This document shows, one piece after another, positions 53,736 through 64,000 of a DNA stretch of 64,000 nt. A program made the translations under genes and the position numbers. The DNA is from Poecilobothrus nobilitatus (lineage: Eukaryota > Arthropoda > Insecta > Diptera > Dolichopodidae). The stretch spans positions 32,757,398 to 32,821,397 of the forward strand of contig OX352773.1 of the NCBI GenBank assembly GCA_947095535.1, read 5' to 3'. Under the pieces are notes generated by a model that was not told the DNA's origin, did no database searches, and worked only from the letters and a program-made list of their open reading frames with translations. Position 1 is the first letter of the stretch. Each line of letters opens with the position of its first letter.

Positions 53736-55278
53736 ATTATTCTTATAATATATACAATTAATATAAAACATAATTTGATAACTAATTTTTTAAATTGATT
53801 ACAAAACTTAATACATTTAAAAAAAAACCAAAAAAAAAAAATATAATTAAATAAAGTTTTAAAAGTTTAATTGCTTCATACAATGCAGCCTTTTTTCATG
53901 TCATTTTCATGAAGCCGATCGACCTTTTTTTCAAACCATTTACATGGTTATAGTTTTATTTTTAACATATATATACATACTTATATTTAAAAAAAAAAAA
54001 TTAAATTGAGCTATAATTAATTATTAAATGAAACTAATTGATTTGACACATTATAATATAAACTAAGTACTCATACCTGTAGTATTAAAGAAATCTACAT
54101 TTAATGCAAAAAAAATGCATTAAAATATGTACAGTAGATAAATTTATTTATTATATCACTAAAAAGTTTTCACGTATTTAAATGTTAAAATAAAATTTTT
54201 AAAAACAAATCACAAAATTAACAATTATCTTTTTTCTAAAACAATTTTTATTTTTTAGCAAAAATCCTCCATTTTTAAATAATTTTCTTCTTGAATTCCA
54301 CATTTAATAAATATATATAAATATATATTTTTCTAGTGAAAATAATAATATTTTTTATATTACTTTACAATGAATTTAGATTAAGTAAATATTGTACTAT
54401 AAAAATCCATGTTATGTTTTTATTACAATAAATTTTCAATTTATTATTTTATTAATTTTGAATCACACAAACATTTACACATTTATATATAATTTAAATT
54501 GATTATTCCTTTTTTTTTTTTTTTTGTTAATGTGTGAATCCCCAATCCTTTTATTTCGTAATTTTAAATTAAGTTATACGTTCCTGTTGCTAACTTTTAA
54601 AATATAATTTAGTTTTTCCATTGTTATGTAAAACTTTTAAACTTTTACATAAGTAAATATAATTTCATTGTTTTTAATTGCACTTTATAAACATTTTTGC
54701 AAAACAGCTTTAATTTATTTCTAATCATTTTTAAATTAATTTTTCAATATGCTATTAACGGTTTTTCTATAGAAAAAATTTCAAATTTATACTATTTCCA
54801 ATAAAAAAAAAGTTTTATTACATTTTCCAATTTAATGTTTTTTTTTTTTTGTTTTGGAAATTCTTTATATTTATTCCATATAAAATTATTGACAATAGCG
54901 TCAAAAAACTTAATTTAAAATTTAAAATTAAAATAATAGAAGAAAATTTAGAACCTGGAATGTGAAAAATACACACACGTTTTCTGTTATTTTTTTTTTT
55001 TTTTGTTTTACTTTATCTTTTATTTATTTTTTCTTGTATAGACTAATAAACTTCTATATAGAGTTAATAAAAAGTGAAATATTTATTAAAAAGATTACAA
55101 TTTTAATCCTATATTCAATAAAATTCCTCTTGTGATAAAAAAAAAAAAAAAATTAGTTTTAAATTAAAAAAATAATTGACTTAAGTACAAGTTATTTGAT
55201 TTTGCAACTATGAATTTTTGATAAAATAGCAATTTAATTTTTAAATTGAATTTCAATTTGATTTTATATTTTTTTATA

Positions 55279-55482
55279 GGGGTATCAGTGCATGCCTAGT
55301 GGATTAGAGCGTATAAAATACACTGTAAGCCCCGAGGGAGTGTGGGTTCAAATCCCACACACTTTGTAAGAGTTATTCCCCCCCTAAGATTCTCACGACA
55401 TTTACAGCCACGCCTGAACAGAAAAGGCTATATTATTTCCTATTCACATTTATGTGGCAGAGAAATATTTAAAAAAAAAAAA
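55279..55482 (+). mobile_element. tRNA-derived SINE, family 1, diverged copy
   Basis: It has a diverged head (CATGCCTAGTGGATTAGAGC), then TATAAAATACACTGTAAGCC, CCGAGGGAGTGTGGGTTCAA and ATCCCACACA, then TTTACAGCCACGCCTGAACA and TTTATGTGGCAGAGAAA before an A run. It carries a small insertion (AAGATTCTCACGAC region) relative to the 51488 copy. Flanks are too T-rich to call a target-site duplication. Confidence 0.85.
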
Positions 55483-55685
55483 TTATTTTTATAATATATA
55501 TATATGTATATATAAGTTTTCCAGTCGAATTTTTTTAAGGTAATTTTTAGTACAAAATGAAATATTAATAAAATTTATATTTTTGGACTCTACAGCCACT
55601 TATTGGCACTATTTCTTTTGATATCTAACTCAAATTTCTCTGACTTTGTCTGTTATTAACATTCATAATTGAAACATATATAGGT

Positions 55686-55775
55686 TCATACAAAAGGTCT
55701 CGGGTTCAAAAAAAAATCCCGACTGGGTCATATTGATTAATAAAAAAAATAATATATATTTTTCTTATAGAATAT
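55686..55775 (+). mobile_element. tRNA-like SINE, family 2, copy 2
   Basis: TTCATACAAAAGGTCTCGGG TTCAAA corresponds to the anticodon arm and B box of copy 1, followed by TCCCGACTGGGTCATATTGA and TTAATAAAAAAAATAATATA. The A-box half is not recognisable. A run of A replaces the usual CCC after the B box. Confidence 0.55.
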
Positions 55776-55920
55776 AATTAAATTAAAAATAAGTATATAA
55801 TGTTTTATAAATTATAATTAATATCCATATTGTGATATAGGTATATGATGAAATAATAATAATAAATCATAATTCTTGTATAAGATAATAGATAATAGAA
55901 ATAAAGAAATTTCTCTATAG

Positions 55921-56060
55921 TCTTGTACAGTATAGCTACAACTGAGTAATCAACGGTTTAGTGAAATAAATGATTTCAGAAACTGAAACATAGTCAAAAA
56001 TGAATAATAAATGACTTAGTGGATGCCCTATGCTCCTTCGAAGTTTGGCAAGGAAAAAAA
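55921..56060 (+). mobile_element. Short interspersed repeat, family 3, copy 2
   Basis: It aligns over its whole length with 44944-45078, sharing TCTTGTACA, GAGTAATCAACGG, AATGAATAATAAATGACTTA, GTGGATGCCCTAT and GGCAAGGAAAAAAA. It lies about 150 bp after a family 2 copy and 440 bp after a family 1 copy, in the same orientation. Confidence 0.75.
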
Positions 56061-59000
56061 CAACATGTTTAAAATTTAACCTGTAATTATCTTTAAAACT
56101 AGAATTAATATATAGGGCTAGATCTTTAACAAATATTTTCAAAATATTTTAATTAATTTTATTATATTTTTTTTTTTGGTTTTTTTGATCTTTCATCAGA
56201 TACATTAATATCTACCTGTATTATATTTATAGACTTAAAAATTAAAAAAAAAAAACAAAAATAATTAACACCGGAAAATGCCTTACCTAAATATCATTTG
56301 TTAAAAATATAAAAATATTTTTTAAAGAGCTTGTATAGTATACCTTTTATCAACATCTTTACTAAAATTTTTTAATTGGTTTTTATATGACCTACTATTA
56401 AATTTACCTTTTTCTTTCTAGGTCTTTGTTTCATACCCCTTTTATTCGAGCCCACGTTAAAACTGATATGACGTTAAAACTTTATGATTTTTAAAAATTT
56501 CTTTAGTAAGTACGAGAAAACGGTAGACTAACGATAGAATAAAATTTCTGCTGAAAAAAAAAATATATTCTTTTTATACACAGAAATTATATTTACATCA
56601 TATTATTTAATTTATATTATCTAAACAGTAAACACATTTAATCAAAATTTTATATTTAAATTACAATAATTGTAATACTGACTACTGAATAATAGCAACA
56701 TATTATTTAGTATATAGATATATAATTAAAAATATATCTAATATTTATTTTTTAATAATTTTATCAATAAATTTACTAATTATAGTTAGTATAGGTTTTA
56801 TCTTGATAATTTATAAATTATAACTATATAATATAAAAATATATGTAATATGATAATTGCATTTAATTTAATTATATTGTTAGATGCCATTGAACTCGAT
56901 CGTTATGAAATGAATCAATGCAAAATTACAAATACATGCGCGTAATCATAATAAGAAAAAAAATCCAGTTTTTATTGTATATATATTATGTATGTAAAAG
57001 AATGTTTAACAATAATAAATAATATGATTTTTATAATTTTATAATAGCTATTAAAAAAAAAAAATATAAAAAAAATTTTATAATAGCTATTTTTTTTTAT
57101 CGAAAATATTTATTTAAAATTATCGAAAGCAAAGTGCTTTTATCTTTTTTTATAAACTTTGAACAATAAGAATTGAACTACTTTAAAAGAACATTTAAAA
57201 AACAACATGGAAAATTTTTATAATAAAACTAAATAATATAAATTTACGTATTTTTATATTTTTTTTATATGTATTATATATATGTATATAGGTATAAATT
57301 TATATACGCAATTAAAACTTATTAATTTTCCTACACTTTTGATAATTTTATTTATTTACACAAATAAAATAAGTAAAGTTTTTATATTTCATTTACTTAT
57401 ATAGGTACATTCATTGCAAAATACATTTTATTCTTATATATATTATTATTCTTATACATATACAGGTGATATTAATTTTTAAAATTGTTGTAATCGAAGA
57501 TATAAATATCCATTTTTATCCTGTAATCCATATCTTAATCGAATTTATAATGTATCTAAATATAAAAATTACAAACAAACTATATATGCAGTTAAAATTT
57601 CTATTAGAGATAAATTATCCATTAGATAAGTATTTCTTTTTAATCCCATTTTACTTAAAAATATACCATTAATTGTCTTTCATTAAAAGAAATTAAACTA
57701 ATAAACTAAATAAGCATATAACTTAATTATAAATAGTACAACTATCATAATATTCTACATATTTTTAGTAGGTACCTAATAGGTTTTTGACTTATAAAAA
57801 AATAAGAACTAGAAAAATTTTTTAAGTGATAATCCAAGGTAACAACCACCAATAATAATATTTATTTATCTATTCTATTGTATATAATATAATACATAAT
57901 CTAGACAGTAGACACTTTCATTTCATATTTTAAGTTAACTTAAAATGTGTTTTTTTTTTTTTCTTTTCGTTTTTTTATTATATTTTTTGTTATTTTATAT
58001 TTATATTGCTTATCATAATTTTCAAAAATAAAAATCGTAAAGAAATTTTCATGTCCTAATCTTATCATTAAATTTTGTTAAATATCTTAAAAGTTTATTC
58101 TAAACCAAAAATTTTTCTTTCAACTAAATTTTAAACTATTGTATTTAAACATTTTAACTGTTTGGCTTATTTAACTGTCAGTTTCTTTTTAACTGTCAAA
58201 ACCGCCATTTAAATTCATGATTTCAAAAATAAATTATTAAAATATTATTTCTACCTATTCTTAATACAATCAAACTGTATCTTATTTTAAATAATTAGGT
58301 ATAACAATATTTAATAATTAAATTAGGATTTCTTGGAATTTTTATTTTGATAATTCTTTACCGTTATATCAATTAATGTAAAAATTAAATGTTTATATGA
58401 GTACTGAACTTGTATTCCACATCAAAAAAAGAAAAACAAACTATACTCAAGCTGTTCCTTAAACTATGAGTAATTACATACATTGTATACCAAAAAAAAA
58501 AAAAAAAATGTTGTTAATAATAATTTATTCATCTATCACAAGCCATTACATTAAATAATAAAATTGTATAGATAAACGATGAGAGTATTTAAGATTAAAA
58601 TAATTGAACTAATTTTTTATTTTATTTTTTTTTTTTTTTTTTGTTTAACCGATAAAGTTAGTTTAGATAATCGTTATAATTTTAAAATATAAGACCAACC
58701 AATCGATAATAGGTATATATTAAAAGGTGTAAAATTATTAATTATATCTAGTATAATTAAAACAATTGATCGGATTGGTAGAGTTCTGAAATAAAAAAAA
58801 AAAAAAAAAACCAATTGTTTAATTAATTATTATTTTTAATTATATAATTAGTTTTGGATAAAAACAAATTTTTTTTTTTAATATATTATTTAATTATAAT
58901 TAAATTTAAAAAAAAAATAAAAAAACCAAAAAAAAAGTGTTTTAAATTTATTACAATATTATAAATTTAATTAAATTTTTATATAAATAAATTGCAAACT

Positions 59001-60522
59001 TTTATATAATTTAAAAATAAATTTTAAAAGTTAATTTTAAAGAATTTCCACTATAAATATATCTATATAATAAAAATTTAAAGTAAGTGACAAATGAAAA
59101 TATTTCCTAAAATTTTATTTATTATATAATAAAATTAATTTATTATATATAAAATTACTTTTTATATAGACTTAATTCAACATTTTAAATCCCACATATA
59201 TTTACATTTAGTACAGATATTTCGAACATAACTAATAAACATTTTTTTAAATAAATTTAACTCTTTATACTTTTTAAAATTTGAAAATATTTTAATAAAT
59301 ATTCAAAATGATCTAAAATAAAATATTTCTATTAATAAATGATATTTTTTATTTTTATTATTTATTATTTATTTATTTATTGTTATTTCATTTTTTTTGT
59401 TTCCACAAATTAAGAAAAATATTCCAATAAAAATAGTCGAAGGCTTCAGTTGCTAGTGCTAGTAATTATTATGTATAATAAATAAGTAATTAATCTTAGT
59501 TATTGTATAAGTTAAATAAATAAATAATAATTCTAATAAAAATTTTAACAAAATATTTTAAATTTAATTTATAATGCAGTTTATTGGTTACTAATAAAAA
59601 CTTTAAATTAATTTAAAAAAAAAATAAGTTACATTCCTTCTAATTTTTTTTTTTTTTTGAACTTTCTTTGTAAAATAAGTTTAAATACTATTAAAAATTT
59701 TTAAAAGTTTTTTAAAAAGTTTTTATACGTTTTTTTATTGATTTCGATTTTATAATTTCAACAATAAAATTTCACATTTATATAAAGTGACTCTAATAAA
59801 GTACAAAAACTGTCACAGACGTTGTCATAAAAAATCAATTATTTTTTATATTTATTTTTTTTTTTTTTTTTTTTGTTAATTAGAATATTTTAATTTAAAT
59901 ATTTCACGCTCATTATTTAATTATTTATTTATTAACCGTTTTCTAATAATAGTTTCTTAAAGTTTTAATATATTATAAAATATGTATGAGAATGTTTTCA
60001 TTTTTTATGTATTATATTTTGATTATATATACTTGAAGTATGACAAAATTTTAATTACAATTTTTCAAAAATAAATAATAAATGATTAATTGTTAAATTA
60101 AAATGAAACTAAGTAGAAACAAAAATTATTAAATATTAATTTTTATGAGATTTTAAATTTTTATACAAAATAAACTCAACTTAAATTTAATAAAAGTAAA
60201 TTTTAAACAAAAACAATAAATTAATACTCGTACTTTATTGATTAAAAATTATTTATTTAATTAATATATAATTTCATTTATATAATTTAAATTTAAATTA
60301 TTTAAATAGTTTATTATTAATTAAAATTAAAATGGTGTAAAAATTTATTTCTTTAATACACTCTAATAATTTTTAAGAAATTTTTAAGTTCTACTTAAAA
60401 TTAATATGTAAATGAAATATAATTTTTCATTATAAAAATTTCTGTAATAATTATTTCTTTCCAATTAAAAAAATTCTTCTAATTTCTAAAAAATATTTAT
60501 AAATAGATAATATATTTATTAT

Positions 60523-60556
60523 CTACGCTCTTTACCCACTAGACCATCGAGGCCCC
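60523..60556 (-). mobile_element. Family 1 SINE head fragment
   Basis: Read on the - strand: GGGGCCTCGATGGTCTAGTG GGTAAAGAGCGTAGA, the first about 34 bases (A-box end) of the family 1 SINE. The body is missing. A 12-bp direct repeat, GCCCCTAAATTT, lies at 60552-60563 and 60573-60584. Confidence 0.6.
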
Positions 60557-61046
60557 TAAATTTATGTTATTTGCCCCTAAATTTCATTTAAATTAATTAA
60601 ACTTTCACAGAATACCTTTTAATGATAAATAATTGCACAATAACTTATCAAAAATTTTGAAAAAAAAAAAATGATGATGAAACAAAAGTATTATTTTGAA
60701 AATAATTAATTAAAAAATATTAAATATTAATTTTTTAACTATTAAAAAATATTTAATATCCCACTTCGATTTTTTATAGTCCAAATGTTTAACTTTATCA
60801 ATTTATATATGTATGTATTTATTTTAATATGATTATTTGAAGTAATCCAATTTTTTTTTTTTATTTAATAACTATTTTTTTATTTAATAATTATCAATTT
60901 TTTTTGAATTTACGAGTATTACGGATTCTCATAATTTAAAGTGTAATCCTATAATCACCATTTTAAAATACCTATTTTTTTTTTTTTTTTTTTTGTATTT
61001 GTCTTATCTATATACAATATATAGAAAATAGTTAATTGTCTATAAT

Positions 61047-61602
61047 ACAGGATGATTCTGTTTCGGGTTTGAATATTTATAGGGTATATTTGAGGAGACT
61101 AAAATGAATAAAAAATAAAAAATTATTCTGATAAGAGAGTTTATTTCCCTCGGGATCTTGAGAAAATGGGACCTAAAGTTTTTTTTAAAGTTTTAATTTA
61201 ATTTGCTTATATCTTAAAAACTATATGCAACTAATAATAAATTTGATACACCGTAAAAAAGCTTTACACTTTATCTTTCCATATTTTAATATTTTAGATA
61301 CCTATCGTTAAAAAAATATCCAATTTTTAAGATATTTTTTTATTCATTTAATTTTTTAAAAATTGGAACTTTTTTTCAACTTTTTCGTTAAAATGGTTAT
61401 AACTTTTGAAGGAAGAATATCAGATATATGCAAAAAAAAATTTTTGAAAAGCTTACTAAGCTTACTTAAAAAAATAAACTTTAGGCCCTATTATCTCAAG
61501 AATCAAGGAAAATAAACCTCATCTTACAGAACAATTTTTTATTCGTGTTGGTCTCCCAAATACACCTTATAAATTTTCAAAACTGAAAGTGAATCATCCT
61601 GT
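61047..61602. mobile_element. 556-bp near-palindromic MITE
   Basis: The left end ACAGGATGATTCTGTTTCGG and the reverse complement of the right end, ACAGGATGATTCACTTTCAG, match, and pairing continues for about 130 bp on each side (for example TATTTGAGGAGAC against TATTTGGGAGACC, and CCTAAAGTTT in both arms). There is no ORF. Target-site duplication is unclear: left flank TATAAT, right flank TTTTAT. Probably a Tc1/mariner- or foldback-derived MITE. Confidence 0.75.
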
Positions 61603-62133
61603 TTTTATAATTGTTTTTTTTAAGTACATATAATGACTTTATATTATATACATATAATTACCAAAATTTTCAAAATATTATATTTTACAGATAAAATAAA
61701 TTTATTATATTATTATTTATTATCAGCATTTGATTAAAGTATTCAATTAAATTATGTATAAGTTTAACATTAATATGCATAATTTCAAGTTTAATTCTTT
61801 TTTATTACTTTGATTAAAACAATAATTGATTCAATTAATAACATAATAATCATAAAAATTCGTTAATACACACCAATTTGGAAAAAAAAATTAGGCGGGC
61901 TCTTAAAAGACTGATACGGGCAGTTATAATTTATATAATTTAGGATAATAAAATATATATTTACAATAAAAACAATTCAAAGACAATAAAATTTTTAGTA
62001 TAATTAAAATTGTCACCAGCATAAATATTTTAATTGTTAATAAAATAATTGTTATTGTTATTCGCATTACATTTAATTTAATTTAATTTACACAAAATTC
62101 TGACTAATATTTCTTAAAATTAAATTAATTTAG

Positions 62134-62663
62134 ATGGCTGAAAAGACAGCACCACCTGGAAATGCTAGTAATGAAAAAACTGGATCTGTTTTTACTCTAG
62201 ATAATTTCAGTTCAAGGTAAATTAAACCCTACATATAAAATATAAAATTTATTTTTAATTGTCTATAGGAAAAAAAATAGAAATTATGTTAAAAATTAAG
62301 TTCCTAAAAATATGCAATAGAATTTCCAAAAGACAAAATTAGATTAAAAAATGTTTAATTGATATTATGATATTGTTTTAAAACTAAATAAATTTTTTTT
62401 ATTTTTTTTGTTTATATTTATAAATTTTATTTAGAGCTGAATTAACAGATGGAAAACAATATGATAATGATTATGATCCATTTGAACATCGTGATCAAGA
62501 AAATACAAATACAACATCAGGTTCATTAGCACATTTATTAAAAAGTTCACTTGGTAGTGGAATTTTAGCTATGCCAATGGCATTTAAAAATGCCGGTTTA
62601 TTATTTGGGCTCGTTGGTACTTTAGTTGTCGGTTTCTTATGTACGCATTGTGTTCATATATTG
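62134..62663 (+). CDS. SLC36/AAAP amino acid transporter, N-terminal exons only (gene runs off the window)
   Basis: Proton-coupled amino acid transporters move small neutral amino acids across plasma or lysosomal membranes. Two coding exons: 62134-62216 and 62435-62663, joined through a split Arg codon, giving 104 aa so far. Residues 1-50 are a hydrophilic cytoplasmic N-terminus containing DYDPFEHRDQ. HLLKSSLGSGILAMPMAFKN (about residues 64-83) is the conserved first membrane segment of the family. A second hydrophobic segment, GLVGTLVVGFLCTHCVHIL, ends at the donor gtaagt. The pattern resembles the Drosophila pathetic/CG1139 group (established knowledge), but which member cannot be told. The ATG lies immediately after a possible acceptor (TTTAG), so a 5' UTR exon upstream is likely. 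No further exon is convincing between 62664 and 64000, so the next intron exceeds 1.3 kb. Confidence 0.9.
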
Positions 62664-64000
62664 GTAAGTAAATTTTTTGTTTTTTTTTTTTTTATTCTAA
62701 AAAAAAATATTTTCGTTAACTTCAAAGAATAAAATTAAAAGATTTGAAAATCCATGATAATAATTTAAAACGTACTCAATTTTTAAAAAATATGTATATA
62801 TGTAGGTGTATATATATTGATTAAAAACTAAATTAATATTAAATTGAATTTGTATTTAAATATATTTTAATAATCATAAAAAATTGTAACACAATGATTA
62901 GATTTTATTTATGGGTTAATGGTTTGTCAAAACGAAATCTAATATTGAAATTCAAATAGCTATGATAAAAAAAATCAGTACCTATAAATACCCACCTATA
63001 TATACCTAATTTCTTTAATTAACAACAATTAAAATAAACCTATTATCTTAAGTTATAGATTAAAAAGCGGCCAGACAAAACAGATTTTTTTTTAAATTAG
63101 GATTTTAGGTCATTCAATTGCTTAAAAACATATGTATATATGTACATACATTCACAGATATCTAACTATAAGGCAAAAGGAATAAATAAAATGAAAAATT
63201 TAAACAATTTAAATTAAAACTTTTTTTTTAATTGTTCTTATGTTCAATTTCTGAAAAATAAGATTCGTTTTTTCATTTTTCAAAAATATTTAAATCCATA
63301 TCTTAATTGAATCATAGATTTCGGTTATAGGTTATCAGTATACTTAACAAAAAATGAAAATACATGCATTTCAAAAAAACAAACATGCATTTAAAGTGGA
63401 AATATTTTTTTTTAAATAAAAATGTATACATAGGTATGTATATTATTTACCATTTTAATATTTTTATTCAGACCATTCCAAAGGTAAAATATTATTGAGA
63501 AAATTCAAGAAGAACATCAACACTTTGTTCCTCCCAACATCCAGTATTCAACTTCTCATATTTCTCTATTTCCTTTATTTCTATTTTCCCCAAAACCTAA
63601 CAGTTCATTACCCAAACCAAACACAGCAGAACGAACCTATGGTACATTTACATAAGTGTAAACCTAATGTTTGGTTTAAAAGAAAGATGGTATTTGGTTA
63701 GATCAAGATTCAAGATCAAGTCCAATACTATGCTGAAGAGAATTTGCGCGGTCATTGGTATCTGTTTAGATTTCTACCTACCCTCGCAAACAAAAAAAAT
63801 TAATTGGAATAATTATAATCGTGTTATAATAATATATAGTGCGGAAGTTACGTCCATATTTTTTTATTATTATTTAATTTAAATCAAAAATAATAATGTA
63901 ATACCTGATAATATATTCATAAATGACAATATTTTAATAAACATTTATATTATTTATTAAATCAATTACCTATACTCATAATATTAATGTTTATTAATTT
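62664..64000 (+). other. Intron of the amino acid transporter gene (start only)
   Basis: After the donor at 62664 the sequence is AT-rich. Small ORFs at 63495-63882 do not resemble the expected continuation of the transporter (an HxxCRR-like stretch followed by the second loop). Nothing else was recognised here. Confidence 0.5.

Larger units (their letters stand above)
21370..62133. other. 40.8-kb region without a recognisable host gene
   Basis: Reading both strands, I find only short chance ORFs, homopolymer runs, microsatellites and the mobile-element remnants listed separately. Moderately less AT-rich patches without assignment lie at about 22340-22500, 22840-23130, 28560-28790 and 47240-47370. 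Part or all could be the 5' intron or upstream region of the amino acid transporter gene at 62134, or a long intron of an unseen gene. Confidence 0.5.

Noticed and set aside
63495..63882. Two + strand ORFs after the transporter's second exon
   Set aside because: They do not match the expected continuation of an SLC36 protein and lack suitable splice sites in phase.

Overview
The window reads as nuclear DNA of an insect, most likely a fly (Diptera). The sequence is very AT-rich, genes carry many short spliced introns, A/T homopolymer runs are everywhere, and fragments of Jockey-type LINEs, tRNA-derived SINEs and foldback or MITE-like elements are scattered between genes. The chitin-binding block of the first gene is almost residue-for-residue the one I know from Drosophila pro-resilin. 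No bacterial features, operons, rRNA genes or intact tRNA genes were seen.

Layout. (1) 1-7.2 kb is a small gene cluster: a pro-resilin gene on the + strand (1330-3798, first coding exon uncertain) converges tail-to-tail on an arylsulfatase B-like gene on the - strand (4374-7168, seven coding exons, 560 aa). A 167-bp direct repeat, identical in both copies, sits at 1-167 and 4110-4276 and brackets the resilin gene. (2) 7.2-18.8 kb holds no gene. It contains a 1.56-kb element with 12-bp inverted ends, a foldback element, a tRNA-SINE and a Jockey reverse transcriptase remnant. (3) 18.8-21.4 kb is a complete ten-exon SLC30A9-type (ZnT9) zinc transporter gene on the - strand (634 aa) with a putative mitochondrial targeting N-terminus. 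(4) 21.4-62.1 kb is a 40.8-kb stretch in which I find no convincing host exon. It carries a 960-bp element with a clear 8-bp target-site duplication, at least three short interspersed repeat families, LINE remnants, a second copy of the 8.3-9.9 kb repeat in the opposite orientation, and a 556-bp near-palindromic MITE. (5) 62134-62663 holds the first two coding exons of an SLC36/AAAP amino acid transporter on the + strand, which runs off the right edge.

Functionally the host genes are unrelated: a cuticle elastomer, a lysosomal or secreted sulfatase, a zinc transporter and a proton-coupled amino acid transporter. I see no multi-gene system. The most notable features are the resilin-bracketing duplication and the structured, non-coding repeat families. 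Exon coordinates were worked out by hand from splice sites and reading phase. For the sulfatase and the zinc transporter every phase closes exactly from start codon to stop codon.
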